From NCBI GenBank assembly GCA_964510225.1, contig CAZEAN010000042.1:1-47251 (forward strand): a DNA stretch of 47,251 nt, in the 5' to 3' direction. This document shows, piece by piece, positions 33,014 through 42,154 of this stretch (positions are counted from its first letter, which is position 1; every line of letters starts with the position of its first letter). A program made the translations under genes and the position numbers. Below the pieces are notes generated by a model that saw nothing but the letters and a program-made list of their open reading frames with translations, was not told the DNA's origin and did not search any database. The DNA is from CAZEAN01 sp964510225. GTDB taxonomy: Bacteria > Planctomycetota > Planctomycetia > Isosphaerales > Isosphaeraceae.

Positions 33014-35689
33014 CTAGGAGCCCACGGAAGATCCAGGGCCAAACTTTAGGGCTGCCTGTGCTGCCGCCAGTCGCGCGATCGGGACACGGAACGGTGAGCA
33101 GGAGACATAGTCGAGCCCGACGCGATGGCAGAAGGCCACACTAGACGGGTCGCCGCCGTGTTCGCCGCAGATCCCGACTTTCAAGCGGCTCAAGTTCTTG
33201 CTCTCGCGAGCGCCACGGCCCTTCTGAACGCCCATCTCAACGAGTTGCCCTACGCCAGTTTCATCGAGGGAGGCAAACGGGTCCTCGGGCAAAATCCGCT
33301 GTTGGAGATAGTCGGACATGAAGGAACGGATGTCGTCCCGACTAAAGCCGAAGGTCATCTGGGTCAGGTCGTTGGTGCCGAACGAGAAGAAGTCGGCATG
33401 CTCGGCGATCGCGTCTGCGGTGAGCGCCGCTCGAGGGATCTCGATCATCGTCCCGATCAAGTAATCGACCTCAGTTCCAGCCTTAGCGATCGTTTCTTTA
33501 GCGACCCGATCGGTCAAAGCTCGGAGGATCGCGAGCTCTTCAACGGTCCCGATCAACGGGATCATGATTTCGGGAAGAACTTCGATGCCGCGCTTCTTGA
33601 CATCGATTGCTGCCTCAATAATCGCCCGAGCTTGCATCTCAGCGATTTCAGGGAATTTGATGGCAAGTCGGCAGCCTCGGAAGCCGAGCATCGGGTTCGA
33701 TTCATGGAGTTCCTCGACCCGGTGCTTGACCTTGATCGGGTCGATCCCGAGTTCCTTAGCAACAGTTTCTTGGCCCGTCTCGTCGTGCGGGAGGAACTCG
33801 TGGAGCGGTGGGTCAAGGAGCCGGATGGTTACGGGGAATCCGGCCATCGCCTCGAAGATACCGATGAAGTCATCGCGTTGGTAGGGTTCGAGACTGTCGA
33901 GGGCCTTCCGACGGTCTGCTTCGGTTTCAGCGAGGATCATCTTCCGCATATCGATGATCCGTTGCCCTTCGAAGAACATGTGCTCGGTCCGGCAGAGGCC
34001 AATCCCCATCGCGCCGAATTCGCGGGCCTTCGCAGAGTCCTTCGGATTGTCTGCGTTGGTTCGGATCCCCAGGGTCCGGTACGAATCGGCCCACTCCATC
34101 AAGACGGCGAAATCACCGGCCATCTTGGGCGGAATCGTGGGGACTTCGCCAATCATGACGTCGCCCGTGGTTCCATTGATCGTCAGGAACTCACCAGCTT
34201 TCACGGTCTGTCCGCTCACCGAGATCGTTTCACTACGGAGGTCGATCTTGACGGCGTCACAACCGACGACGCAAGGCTTGCCCCAACCTCGAGCGACGAC
34301 CGCAGCGTGACTCGACTTACCACCGGTCGAGGTCAAGATCCCGACTGCGGCGTCCATCCCCGCGACGTCTTCTGGGCTGGTTTCTTTGCGAACCAGCAAT
34401 AGGGGCGTCTTCGGGGAAGCTTCACGGAGTCGGACGGCTTCCTCGGCAGTGAGAACGACTTTACCTGCGGCCCCACCTGGGCTCGCCGCGATTCCACGGG
34501 CAACAGGCTTTACATCAGCCGATGGATCAAGTTGGGGCAAGAGAAGGTGGTTCAAACTTTCCGGGTTCACTCGGGCAACGGCAGTCTTCTCGTCGATGAA
34601 CCCTTCGCGGACCATATCCACCGCGATTTTGACTGCGGCGGTTCCCGTTCGCTTGCCAGTCCGAGTCTGGAGCATGTAGAGCGTACCATCCTCGATGGTA
34701 AACTCAATGTCCTGCATCTCCTTGTAGTGCTGCTCAAGTTTGCCCCGGATCTCCATCAGCTCGGCGTAGACCTTGGGCATTACTTCCTGGAGCTTGGAGA
34801 TCGGCTCCGGTGTCCGGATCCCAGCAACAACGTCTTCCCCTTGGGCGTTGATCAGGTAATCGCCGTAGAAGTCGTTTTCGCCTGTATTCGGGTCTCGCGT
34901 GAAAGCAACACCGGTTCCGGAATTTGTTCCGGTGTTTCCGAACGCCATCGCTTGAACGTTGACGGCTGTACCCTTGAGCCCGTGAATCTTTTCAATCCGT
35001 CGGTATTCGAGGGCTTTCTTACCGTTCCAGCTTCGGAAGACAGCGATGATCGCTTTCCAAAGCTGATCCATCGGATCTTGGGGGAAGTCTTCGCCAACGC
35101 TCTCCTTGTAAACAGCCTTATACTGGGCAACGAGTTCCTTAAGATCATCAGCGCTAAGCTCGGTGTCTTGCACAACCCCTTTTGATTGCTTTAGTGCTTC
35201 CAGTTTGTGCTCGAAAAGGTCGTGATCGATCTCCATGACAACAGAACCGAACATGTCGATGAGACGTCGGTAACCGTCGAAGGCAAACCGAGGATTCCCG
35301 GTCTTTTTGGCGAGCCCTTCGGTCGAGACATCGGTGAGACCGAGGTTCAAGATCGTGTTCATCATCCCCGGCATTGAAACCGCGGCGCCGGATCGAACAC
35401 TGACAAGGAGCGGATTCTCGGGATCGCCGAGCTTCTTGCCCGATTCTTGCTCGATCTTGGCGAGGGCGTCCTTGACTTCGGGAGTGAGTTCGTCAGGAAG
35501 CTTCTCGCCATTCTGGTAGTAAAGGTCGCAGACTTCGGTCGTGATCGTAAAACCAGGTGGCACGGGGATACCGATTGAGCTCATCTCGGCAAGGTTGGCC
35601 CCCTTGCCGCCGAGCAGTTCCTTCATCTTGGCCGTTCCCTCGGCAGTTCCCCCTCCGAATGAATAAACATGTTTCTGCGCGACAGGCAT
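33014..35689 (-). CDS. ppdK: Pyruvate, phosphate dikinase
   Basis: Interconverts pyruvate, ATP and phosphate with phosphoenolpyruvate, AMP and pyrophosphate in central carbon metabolism. The 891 residues cover the N-terminal nucleotide-binding domain (KELLGGKGANLAEM near residue 23, VSVRSGAAVSMPGMM near 97), the phospho-carrier domain with TGGKSSHAAVVARG (phosphorylated His461), and the C-terminal PEP-binding barrel with GLCRTEHMF, ETEADRR and CGEHGGDPSS holding the catalytic Cys. Two residues before the catalytic His there is Ser where many PPDKs have the Thr that the PDRP regulator phosphorylates; Ser could still be a target. The ATG start is clear. A palindrome at 35798-35823 lies upstream and a hairpin terminator follows the gene. 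Confidence 0.97.
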   Translation of the reverse strand: MPVAQKHVYSFGGGTAEGTAKMKELLGGKGANLAEMSSIGIPVPPGFTITTEVCDLYYQNGEKLPDELTPEVKDALAKIEQESGKKLGDPENPLLVSVRSGAAVSMPGMMNTILNLGLTDVSTEGLAKKTGNPRFAFDGYRRLIDMFGSVVMEIDHDLFEHKLEALKQSKGVVQDTELSADDLKELVAQYKAVYKESVGEDFPQDPMDQLWKAIIAVFRSWNGKKALEYRRIEKIHGLKGTAVNVQAMAFGNTGTNSGTGVAFTRDPNTGENDFYGDYLINAQGEDVVAGIRTPEPISKLQEVMPKVYAELMEIRGKLEQHYKEMQDIEFTIEDGTLYMLQTRTGKRTGTAAVKIAVDMVREGFIDEKTAVARVNPESLNHLLLPQLDPSADVKPVARGIAASPGGAAGKVVLTAEEAVRLREASPKTPLLLVRKETSPEDVAGMDAAVGILTSTGGKSSHAAVVARGWGKPCVVGCDAVKIDLRSETISVSGQTVKAGEFLTINGTTGDVMIGEVPTIPPKMAGDFAVLMEWADSYRTLGIRTNADNPKDSAKAREFGAMGIGLCRTEHMFFEGQRIIDMRKMILAETEADRRKALDSLEPYQRDDFIGIFEAMAGFPVTIRLLDPPLHEFLPHDETGQETVAKELGIDPIKVKHRVEELHESNPMLGFRGCRLAIKFPEIAEMQARAIIEAAIDVKKRGIEVLPEIMIPLIGTVEELAILRALTDRVAKETIAKAGTEVDYLIGTMIEIPRAALTADAIAEHADFFSFGTNDLTQMTFGFSRDDIRSFMSDYLQQRILPEDPFASLDETGVGQLVEMGVQKGRGARESKNLSRLKVGICGEHGGDPSSVAFCHRVGLDYVSCSPFRVPIARLAAAQAALKFGPGSSVGS

Positions 35690-35797
35690 TGGCGGACTCG
35701 GCTCCCCGGAGCGTAGTGGTGGAAATCACGATGGGCTGGACCTGGCCCACGAGTCGAGCGCAAGTCTCAGCGTCTGAGGTCGAAACAAACGTAAGTC

Positions 35798-35823
35798 CAT
35801 GCGATTAAAAGGGTAATCGCATG
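35798..35823. promoter_or_regulatory. 10-bp perfect inverted repeat upstream of ppdK
   Basis: CATGCGATTA, a 6-base centre and TAATCGCATG lie 109 bases before the ppdK start and 50 bases after the stop of the DUF3124 gene. The symmetry suits a dimeric repressor site or, on the minus strand, a terminator of the upstream gene (followed by GTTTGTTTC after some bases). The choice is open. Confidence 0.45.
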
Positions 35824-35872
35824 AATGCTCCGCTGTCAAGTCGCTGCTCACCGTGAGGCCAAAGTTCGGTTC

Positions 35873-36487
35873 CTACGGCCCGTTACGGTCATTACGATCC
35901 TCAGGGACCGTGGTCGGGACGATTGCCCCATCACGATAAATCCCAATCGTCGTTCCTTCGGCCAGGAACGAGATTCCTTGGTTACGCTCGCGCCCGATCA
36001 TCAACGCTTCGATCTGAGGTGGGCTTACCGACGACTCCGCGACCCACTCCACGAGAAAGTTGGCCCCAGAGCCGCCAACTAAATCACGCTCTCGGACCAA
36101 GGTCTCAGCAGTACCGAGCGCCGCGATCTTGAAAACCTGCTCATCGGGAAGGGAACGGACGATTGTTCCTTCTGTGTCTACAAATTTTAGTTTGGTAATG
36201 TAAATCGGTGTTGCAAGATCGGTGTTACGTATGCTCAGCGTGATTGAGAGTGGAACGGGTTCTTTCCCGGGTTCGACATGAACTACCGAATAGGATGAGA
36301 CATAAACTCTCCGACCGACAGTCGGTTGCAGTGCACTAGTGGGATCGGATTCCGACACAGCGCCGGTCAAGGTTAATCGATCGATCCCTGGCCTCGGTGA
36401 TTGCTCACGAGAGCCTTGACACGAGGTGAGGAAGCAGAGAACGCTCACGAGAGGGCAGAGATAAAGCAGAGTTGAACGTTTTTTCAT
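35873..36487 (-). CDS. DUF3124-family lipoprotein
   Basis: A 204-residue protein with a signal sequence ending in the lipobox LTSC (about residues 20-23), hence a lipid-anchored periplasmic protein. The rest matches the DUF3124 pattern: VYVSSYSVVHVEPGKEPVPL, LSIRNTDLATPIYITKLKF, DTEGTIVRSLPDE, and RDLVGGSGANFLVEWVA. The immunoglobulin-like layout of short strands suggests a binding rather than catalytic role, but the family has no established function that I know. The ATG at 36487 is followed at once by KKR, a normal signal-peptide start; a TTG four codons upstream is unlikely. There is no strong ribosome-binding site. Confidence 0.85.
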   Translation of the reverse strand: MKKRSTLLYLCPLVSVLCFLTSCQGSREQSPRPGIDRLTLTGAVSESDPTSALQPTVGRRVYVSSYSVVHVEPGKEPVPLSITLSIRNTDLATPIYITKLKFVDTEGTIVRSLPDEQVFKIAALGTAETLVRERDLVGGSGANFLVEWVAESSVSPPQIEALMIGRERNQGISFLAEGTTIGIYRDGAIVPTTVPEDRNDRNGP

Positions 36488-36521
36488 GACTAATTGCAAA
36501 TGATGACGTCTTTGAAAGAAG

Positions 36522-36563
36522 AAGGCCCGTCTCGCAGATCGCTTGATCCGTGATACGGGCCTT
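36522..36563 (-). terminator. Hairpin terminator downstream of fusA
   Basis: AAGGCCCGT and ACGGGCCTT form a perfect 9-bp stem around a 24-base loop which itself can form GATC-GCTT-GATC. On the minus strand the stem is followed by CTTCTTTC, a T-rich tail. It lies about 80 bases after the fusA stop and before the DUF3124 start. Confidence 0.55.
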
Positions 36564-36642
36564 TGAAGTAAGGAGTTGAGCTAGGGGGCCGATCGTTTAA
36601 TCAGAAGCGTGTTGGTTGCTCAATGGAGCGAGCGGTTGTCGA

Positions 36643-38733
36643 TCAGCCGACCGCGTTTGCTTCTTCTTGAGCCTTCTTGATGATCTCTTCCTGGAGCCGT
36701 CCCGGGACGCGTTGGTACTTGTGGAATTCCATGCTGAAGGAGCCCTTACCCTGCGTCATCGACCGGAGTTCGTTGGAGTAGCCGAACATCTCCGAGAGGG
36801 GGACTTCCGCGTAGATCACGACGAAACCTTCGCGAGTTTCCGTGTTCGAGATGATCCCTCGCTTCGAAGAGACCTGGCCCGAAACCGGCCCTTGGAACTC
36901 GATCGGGCACTCGACCTCAACCTTCATGATTGGTTCAAGCAACGACGGGTCTGCCTTCCGGAAGGTTTCGCGGAAGGCGTCGAAGCCGCAGAGTTCGAAC
37001 GCCATTGCAGAGGAGTCGACGTCGTGGTAAGCGCCGTCGTGGAGTTCCATCTTGACGCCGATCACTTCGTAACCAGCGACAGGACCTTTGGCGAGGGCAC
37101 GCCGGAAGCCCTTCTCGATCGAGGGAATGTACTCACTCGGGATTCGACCACCAGTGACCATGTTCACGAACTCGAAGGTCTCTTCCGCATCATCCGCAAG
37201 GGGAACGAGCTTTCCGACGACCTTACCGAACTGGCCTGAACCACCGGTCTGCTTCTTGTGAGTGTAGCTATATTCAACCTCTTTGGATGGGGCCTCACGA
37301 TAGCTCACCTTCGGCTGACCAATGGTACAGTCAACGTTGTATTCCCGACGGATCCGCTCCACATAGATCTCAAGGTGAAGCTCACCCATTCCGGAAATAA
37401 TCGTCTCGTTCGTTTCGTGGTCGACATGGACGCGGAAGGTCGGATCTTCGCGCATGAACCGGTTCAAGGCCTTCGAGAGTTTGTCGTAGTCGGCTCGCTT
37501 GTTCGGGTTGATCGAGAGGTCGATCACCGGATCGGCGGCATAAATACTCTCCAGCGAGTAGTTGATCCCTTCACCACAGAATGTATCCCCGGTGGCGCAA
37601 TCGATCCCCATCACCGCGACAATATCGCCGGGGCCTGCAGCATCAATATCTTCCCGGTCATCGGAGTGAACTCGAAGGATCCGGCTAATCCGGGCCTTCT
37701 TGTTCGTCCGCGAATTGATGTAAAACTCCCCTTTTTTGAGAGTTCCTTGATACGTTCGCATGTAAGTGACTTGACCAAACTTTTCTTCAACGAGCTTGAA
37801 CGCCATCGCTACCAGTGGCTTGTCAGGATCGGGCGCAAGTTCGGTCAGACTCTGCTCGTCAAGGTTGTCGATCGCCTTCACCTGCCGATCCAGGGGACTT
37901 GGCAGGAAGCGATTGATGGCGTCCATTAGCGGTTGAACGCCCTTATTCTTGTAAGCCGAGCCGAGCAAGACCGGGGCCACTTGTTGCGCGAGGGTGGCAT
38001 CACGGATGATCTTTAAGATCAGATCCATTTCCGGCTCCTCTTCTTCAAGGAGCATGGTCATCAGCTCATCCGAGTAGAGCGAAAGCGCCTCAAGCATCCC
38101 TTGGCGACGCTGTTTGGCTTGCTCTTCGAGGTCAGCGGGAATTGCCTCGCGACGGACGTCATCACCTTTCTCACCATCGAAATAGACGGCCTCCATCGTT
38201 AAGAGGTCGACCACTCCTTCGAAGGCGGATTCGATCCCGATCGGAATCTGTAAGGGGACCGCAGTAAGACCAAGCTTCTGCTCGACCATCGAGATCACGT
38301 TTTGCGGGTTTGCCCCAGTTCGGTCCATCTTGTTCACGAAGACGATCCGAGGGACGCCATACCGCTTCATCTGTCGGTCGACAGTTAAGGTCTGGGACTG
38401 GACGCCTTCAACTGCGGTGACCACCAAGACGGCGCCATCGAGGACACGGAGCGACCGTTCCACTTCGACGGTGAAGTCGACGTGGCCCGGGGTGTCGATG
38501 ATATTGATCTTGTGATCGTTCCAAGCAACGGTCGTTGCGGCAGACGTGATGGTGATCCCGCGCTCTTTCTCGAGCTCCATGTGGTCCATCTTGGCGCCGT
38601 CACCGCCGCCACGGACGTCTTCGATCTTGTGGATCTTCCCTGAGTAATACAAGATCCGCTCGGTAAGGGTGGTTTTCCCCGAATCGATGTGTGCCGAGAT
38701 CCCGATGTTACGGACGTCGCGGAGGTTATCCAT
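36643..38733 (-). CDS. fusA: Elongation factor G, spdEFG1 / mitochondrial-EFG1-like
   Basis: Ribosomal translocase. Standard GTPase motifs are present: AHIDSGKTT (residues 14-22), DTPGHVDFT, NKMDRTGANP. The switch-I region reads GGGDGAKMDHMELEKERGITI; the forms HIDSGKTTLTERILYYSGK and GAKMDxMELE are typical of mitochondrial EF-G1 and the related spdEFG1 of spirochaetes, planctomycetes and deltaproteobacteria, as against HIDAGKTTTTER and ATMDWMEQE in ordinary EF-G. The 696-residue length covers all five domains. The start at 38733 is set by homology (MDNLRDVRNIGI); an upstream start would add 24 residues with no family match. It is not next to rpsL/rpsG or tuf, so it is outside the usual str operon. 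A second, conventional EF-G would be expected elsewhere in the genome. Confidence 0.95.
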   Translation of the reverse strand: MDNLRDVRNIGISAHIDSGKTTLTERILYYSGKIHKIEDVRGGGDGAKMDHMELEKERGITITSAATTVAWNDHKINIIDTPGHVDFTVEVERSLRVLDGAVLVVTAVEGVQSQTLTVDRQMKRYGVPRIVFVNKMDRTGANPQNVISMVEQKLGLTAVPLQIPIGIESAFEGVVDLLTMEAVYFDGEKGDDVRREAIPADLEEQAKQRRQGMLEALSLYSDELMTMLLEEEEPEMDLILKIIRDATLAQQVAPVLLGSAYKNKGVQPLMDAINRFLPSPLDRQVKAIDNLDEQSLTELAPDPDKPLVAMAFKLVEEKFGQVTYMRTYQGTLKKGEFYINSRTNKKARISRILRVHSDDREDIDAAGPGDIVAVMGIDCATGDTFCGEGINYSLESIYAADPVIDLSINPNKRADYDKLSKALNRFMREDPTFRVHVDHETNETIISGMGELHLEIYVERIRREYNVDCTIGQPKVSYREAPSKEVEYSYTHKKQTGGSGQFGKVVGKLVPLADDAEETFEFVNMVTGGRIPSEYIPSIEKGFRRALAKGPVAGYEVIGVKMELHDGAYHDVDSSAMAFELCGFDAFRETFRKADPSLLEPIMKVEVECPIEFQGPVSGQVSSKRGIISNTETREGFVVIYAEVPLSEMFGYSNELRSMTQGKGSFSMEFHKYQRVPGRLQEEIIKKAQEEANAVG

Positions 38734-39377
38734 GAGCCGATCACGCCTTGTCGACGGGCAAGCGAATCCGTCGAGCCAATGGGTTGGTAAGGGTTGGATA
38801 AGCAACCTGAGTGATCAACGCTTACTCAGATTGACCAAGTATCGAACGAGCCGAAGAAATCAAGGATAGATTGGATTTCTTCAACCAAAATTATAGGTGT
38901 GAAGCTTAATCGTTGCATGATGTTTGTGAGAACGCTTTGTGAAGGAGCATGAGTGATGATAAACCGAGAGCGAAGACCGGTCAAGTTTGCTCCAGATCGT
39001 TACTTACGCCCATTCCTAATCGGGGTCGTTCGATGCCCAAGAGATTCGACCCTATTCGGATTTAGACATCACGCGGAATCCAACAGTGGAGACCTCGGAG
39101 GCTTCATGATTCATTGATCGGGAATTCATCATGCCCTAGGGTCGTCATAGACTTTACGTAGGCCCTGGGACAATACTCCTAGCTTCGCAACGCAGTGCTC
39201 ATCAAAAAGTGAGGTGGGAGTAAATTCTGCCCAATATTTCGGAGACCGTACCGAATTTGACTCAGAATCATAAAAAGGGTATCGTGCTCTGACACATGTC
39301 CTAGCACGGAGGCACCCTGCGGATTCTTTCTAATTTGTGTGGTGGTCCACTTTGCTCGCTCTTCTGAGGAGTTTGGC
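38734..39377. other. About 640 bp between divergent fusA and the S26-like gene
   Basis: No gene is supported. A perfect minus-strand TATAAT at 38890-38895 may be the -10 box of fusA, giving a leader of about 150 bases, but the -35 region 17 bases away (ATGCAA) is poor. A 6-bp inverted repeat GGGTCG/CGACCC lies near 39025-39055. The plus-strand promoter at 39257-39285 is listed separately. Confidence 0.45.
39257..39285 (+). promoter_or_regulatory. Candidate promoter of the S26-like gene
   Basis: TTGACT (39257-39262) and TATCGT (39280-39285) are separated by exactly 17 bases, matching sigma-70 spacing with five and four of six consensus bases. Transcription would start near 39292, leaving an 85-base leader before the ATG at 39378. 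Confidence 0.4.
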
Positions 39378-40157
39378 ATGGAGACGCGGAAAACGGACTC
39401 GTCGCGTCCGAACCAGGAGGGGAAGAGTCGACCTCAGTCCTTTTGTTTAGGTCTAAGGGTATTCGTCCCCGGATGGTCCCAGTGGGCGCTCGGTGAGCGG
39501 AGTCGAGCGCGGGTCTTGGGTGGGACATTTGTGGTGAGTCTGGCGGTCGGACTCTTCGCTTGGGGGTCTATTCCTGGGCTCTTAATTCTCCTCTTCGCGA
39601 TTCTTACCCATATTACGTCGGTAGCGCAAGCAACGCACGTCTCGGCGTTCCCGGGGTTTGGAATCGGAGCGCGGTGGTTTGCGAGTAGCTTTGGGATTGG
39701 TCTCGTGGGGTACGGTCCTCTTCTCGTCGCGGCCAGCCATTTCGCCATGCCGGTGCAAGAAGAAGGAATCGGTTACCTTGTGAACCGCTGTGCATTTGAG
39801 TCCAACAAACCGAGCGCTGGCGACTTGGTCTGGGTTGAGACTTCGCAGAAAAATCAGCGATCACGTACGATTGCCGTTGTCATTGCGACGGAAGGGGATT
39901 GGGTCGAATATCGCCAGCAGTTAATCCGGGTGAACGGAGAGCCTCGGCTTGATGTTGCAAGTGCGCCTCTTATTTGGATGAGCTTTGAGGTTCCTCCTGG
40001 AGAACTCGTCATCGCTGATGCCCAACCAGAGTCCTTGGGCGATTCAGTCACGCAAGTCGCCTCGATTCAATCAATCCAGGTCGTTCCTGTCGAGGCAGGA
40101 CTGGGTCGCGCATGGGCCCGGACCTACCCTGTTTGGTCACGTCGCCTTTTTGATTAA
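39378..40157 (+). CDS. Signal-peptidase-I-like membrane protein lacking catalytic residues
   Basis: A 259-residue protein with three predicted membrane helices (about residues 46-63, 65-84, 101-120) followed by a soluble part that follows the layout of S26 signal peptidase I: MPVQEEGIGYLVNRCAF stands where box B (SMxPTLxxGDxxLVNK) is expected, GDLVWVE matches GDIVVF, and IAVVIATEGDWVEY with LIRVNGEP matches VKRVIGLPGDxVxxxxGxLxVNGxP. The catalytic Ser (box B) is replaced by Ala or Phe in HFAMP, and the catalytic Lys (box D) by Ala in IAVVI. So it is probably an inactive homologue or a protein of another function sharing the fold. The start is set by GAGGA seven bases before the ATG. No partner gene is adjacent. 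Confidence in the coding call is high; in the family, moderate. Confidence 0.7.
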   Translation: METRKTDSSRPNQEGKSRPQSFCLGLRVFVPGWSQWALGERSRARVLGGTFVVSLAVGLFAWGSIPGLLILLFAILTHITSVAQATHVSAFPGFGIGARWFASSFGIGLVGYGPLLVAASHFAMPVQEEGIGYLVNRCAFESNKPSAGDLVWVETSQKNQRSRTIAVVIATEGDWVEYRQQLIRVNGEPRLDVASAPLIWMSFEVPPGELVIADAQPESLGDSVTQVASIQSIQVVPVEAGLGRAWARTYPVWSRRLFD

Positions 40158-40195
40158 CAACTAGAACGACCGCTCCCTCTCAATCCGAGGGTGAA

Positions 40196-41855
40196 TCAGG
40201 TGGTTGCGAATCGAATCAGGCGTTGACGGATGGCACCCTGGCGGTTGGCGTCAGTGTGCTGCTTGGCAAATTCTAAGAGCTCTCCGACGATCTTGGTCTG
40301 GCCGATGAACGGATACTTGAGTCGTTTGAGATTCTCGGAACCCCAGGCCTTCATGTCGTCGAGAAACCGCAGCTTATGGGCGAATTTGTCATTCANNNNN
40401 NNNNNCGTCGACAAACTGGACCCCTCGATCGAACTTTTGCTGAAGCTGGGGCAAGCTCTCATCCATAAACGTCGAACTGTTCATCGGATTGTTGAAGTGC
40501 TTCGCGAGCAGGTCTGAGTCTTCGAAGAGAGAGAGGAAGTGCATCTTATCGCCGCAGATCCCACTGTTGAGCGTCAACACAGCCAGCGCGGGGACGGACT
40601 GAACATGCTTTCGATACCACCGCGCAAACTTCGTTGGGTTTTTATGGAGTGCGTGCTCGTCGTCGCGGTTCTGCCACTGTGACCGAGCCTCGGTGAAGGT
40701 CTGCCGCATTCCGAGGATCTCCATGATCCTCATCACCAAGAGCGTGATCTTTTGAAAGGCGGTCACGATGAGGTCATAGAACGTCCGGGCGATCGTTCCC
40801 ATCCCCGCAGCCACCACATTGACCCCATACTGGATCGCAATGTCACCGATCCCCTTGAGCGCTTGAACGAGTCCCTCCCCCATACTCTGATTCATCCCTT
40901 TGTGAATCGCGTTGACGATCGTTGATGGATGACCGCTAAGCACTTGAACATCTTTACCCAGGGACCAAGAGCGAACACGTGCCACTGCTTGATCAACGAC
41001 CTTGATGACCCCTTTGGCGAGGTTCAAGCCGCCCGCGATGAACGAGACTGCGTTCTTGTAAAGCTCCCGAGCCAGGATACTAATTGCTCCTTGGACAGCA
41101 CTCTCCAGGAAGATTTCCCAGCCTTTAACCGTGGTAAACTTCTGCGCAAGACCCCGTCCGACTTTCTTTGCGAAGTTCACGAAGCCCGTCCGAAGTCCTA
41201 AGAGTTGGGAATGCTCATCCTTTCCATAGATTGCGTCTTCAGACTGCGTGCCCGTCCCTCGAACCAGTGGATCTTTGATCAAGCTCTTCGTACCCATTGC
41301 GGCGCCAGAGACGAAGATCAAATCGTTGTCGGCGATCGATTTCGCACCCGAACTCAAGTGCTTTGGATGGAGCAGGTTGACATTCACTCCGTGAGCGTCC
41401 ATGGGAGCGGCAAAGGTCAAGGCAGGAACGGAGATGTCGATCAGGGTCCCGATCAGCGAAGATGTGAGGTTCAGTGGAAGGTCAATGTGTCCAAAGAGGT
41501 AGATGACCCCGAGTCGCGTTTTTTCGAGTTCCGCTTCCATGAACTCGGGGACCGGATCGATCCGGTCTGGATGGCCTTCAAGCTGCGCGGTTAACTCAGA
41601 GACGGCTTTATCCCAATTCCGACGGTCTTTCCTCCAGGCGTCGGGATCGTTTATCCCGCTCATCTGGCGTTTTTCGAGCTTCCATGCATCAAGGGAAAGT
41701 TTGACTCGTTGTTTGAGCTGTTCTCGCTTGTTCTGGTTAGTCTCACGTTCGAAGGCTCGCAAGGCACTATCGACGGCCTGAAGGTTAGTACCTCGTCGTC
41801 CGATTGTGATCCGGGTTCGCTTCTTCCACTCGTTGTAACCAATTAAATCCGCCAT
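40196..41855 (-). CDS. Large protein of unknown function, interrupted by an assembly gap
   Basis: I do not recognise this protein. It starts at 41855 with GGGAG six bases upstream of the ATG, giving MADLIGYNEWKKRTR. The first 110 residues are charged and helical. A hydrophobic stretch follows (about residues 116-140, IYLFGHIDLPLNLTSSLIGTL), and from about residue 240 to 370 there are long Ala/Val/Ile-rich helices that could enter a membrane (AVQGAISILARELYKNAVSF, VNVVAAGMGTIARTFYDL). After the 10 N at 40396-40405 the coding sequence resumes in another phase (NDKFAHKLRFLDDMKAWGSE) and ends at 40196. Because the N run has no real length, I treat both parts as one gene. No signal peptide is visible. 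A pore-forming or phage/secretion-related effector is possible but unsupported. Confidence 0.6.
40396..40405. other. Assembly gap (10 N)
   Basis: Ten undetermined bases stand inside the unknown gene at 40196-41855. Ten is a common placeholder, so the true missing length is unknown and the apparent phase change across it should not be read as a frameshift. Confidence 0.95.
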
Positions 41856-41982
41856 AGATCACTCCCCATCCTTCCTGGTCCGCTTTCCACCAGACCTTGC
41901 GCAGCCCTCTCATTCACTTCCCTGAGTTCCTCAGCTTCCAAACTGAACAGTCGATCATGAGTAGAAAGCGAGGTCATCTGTC

Positions 41983-41999
41983 GTTGAGGAACCCTCAAC
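41983..41999. repeat. Perfect 7-bp hairpin, 3-base loop
   Basis: GTTGAGG-AAC-CCTCAAC; on the plus strand it is followed by CTTATTGT. Confidence 0.5.
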
Positions 42000-42029
42000 C
42001 TTATTGTACAGTCGCCGCGAACCGTCGTG

Positions 42030-42068
42030 ACCCGACACTCTCAGTGTTTAAGGTTGAGAGTGTCGGGT
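42030..42068 (+). terminator. Perfect 14-bp hairpin followed by a short T-tract
   Basis: ACCCGACACTCTCA and TGAGAGTGTCGGGT close an 11-base loop; TACTTTT follows on the plus strand. It looks like a rho-independent terminator for plus-strand transcription, yet no plus-strand gene precedes it within 1.8 kb, so it may end an unannotated small RNA or belong to a degraded element. Confidence 0.55.
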
Positions 42069-42154
42069 TACTTTTGAAGATCGGGTATCAACCTACCATT
42101 CATCGCTTAGGCGAAGTCAGCATGCGAGGATTAGTTGTTCCGTTGAATCGGTTC

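Noticed and set aside
33125..34402. A 425-codon open frame antisense to ppdK
   Set aside because: It lies fully opposite the conserved barrel of a certain gene, has no recognisable family, and is explained by the codon pattern of the GC-rich coding strand.
40196..40462. Separate small gene left of the N run
   Set aside because: Its apparent beginning reads through the N run in a phase that is not meaningful; the sequence after the gap is better taken as the C-terminus of the large gene.
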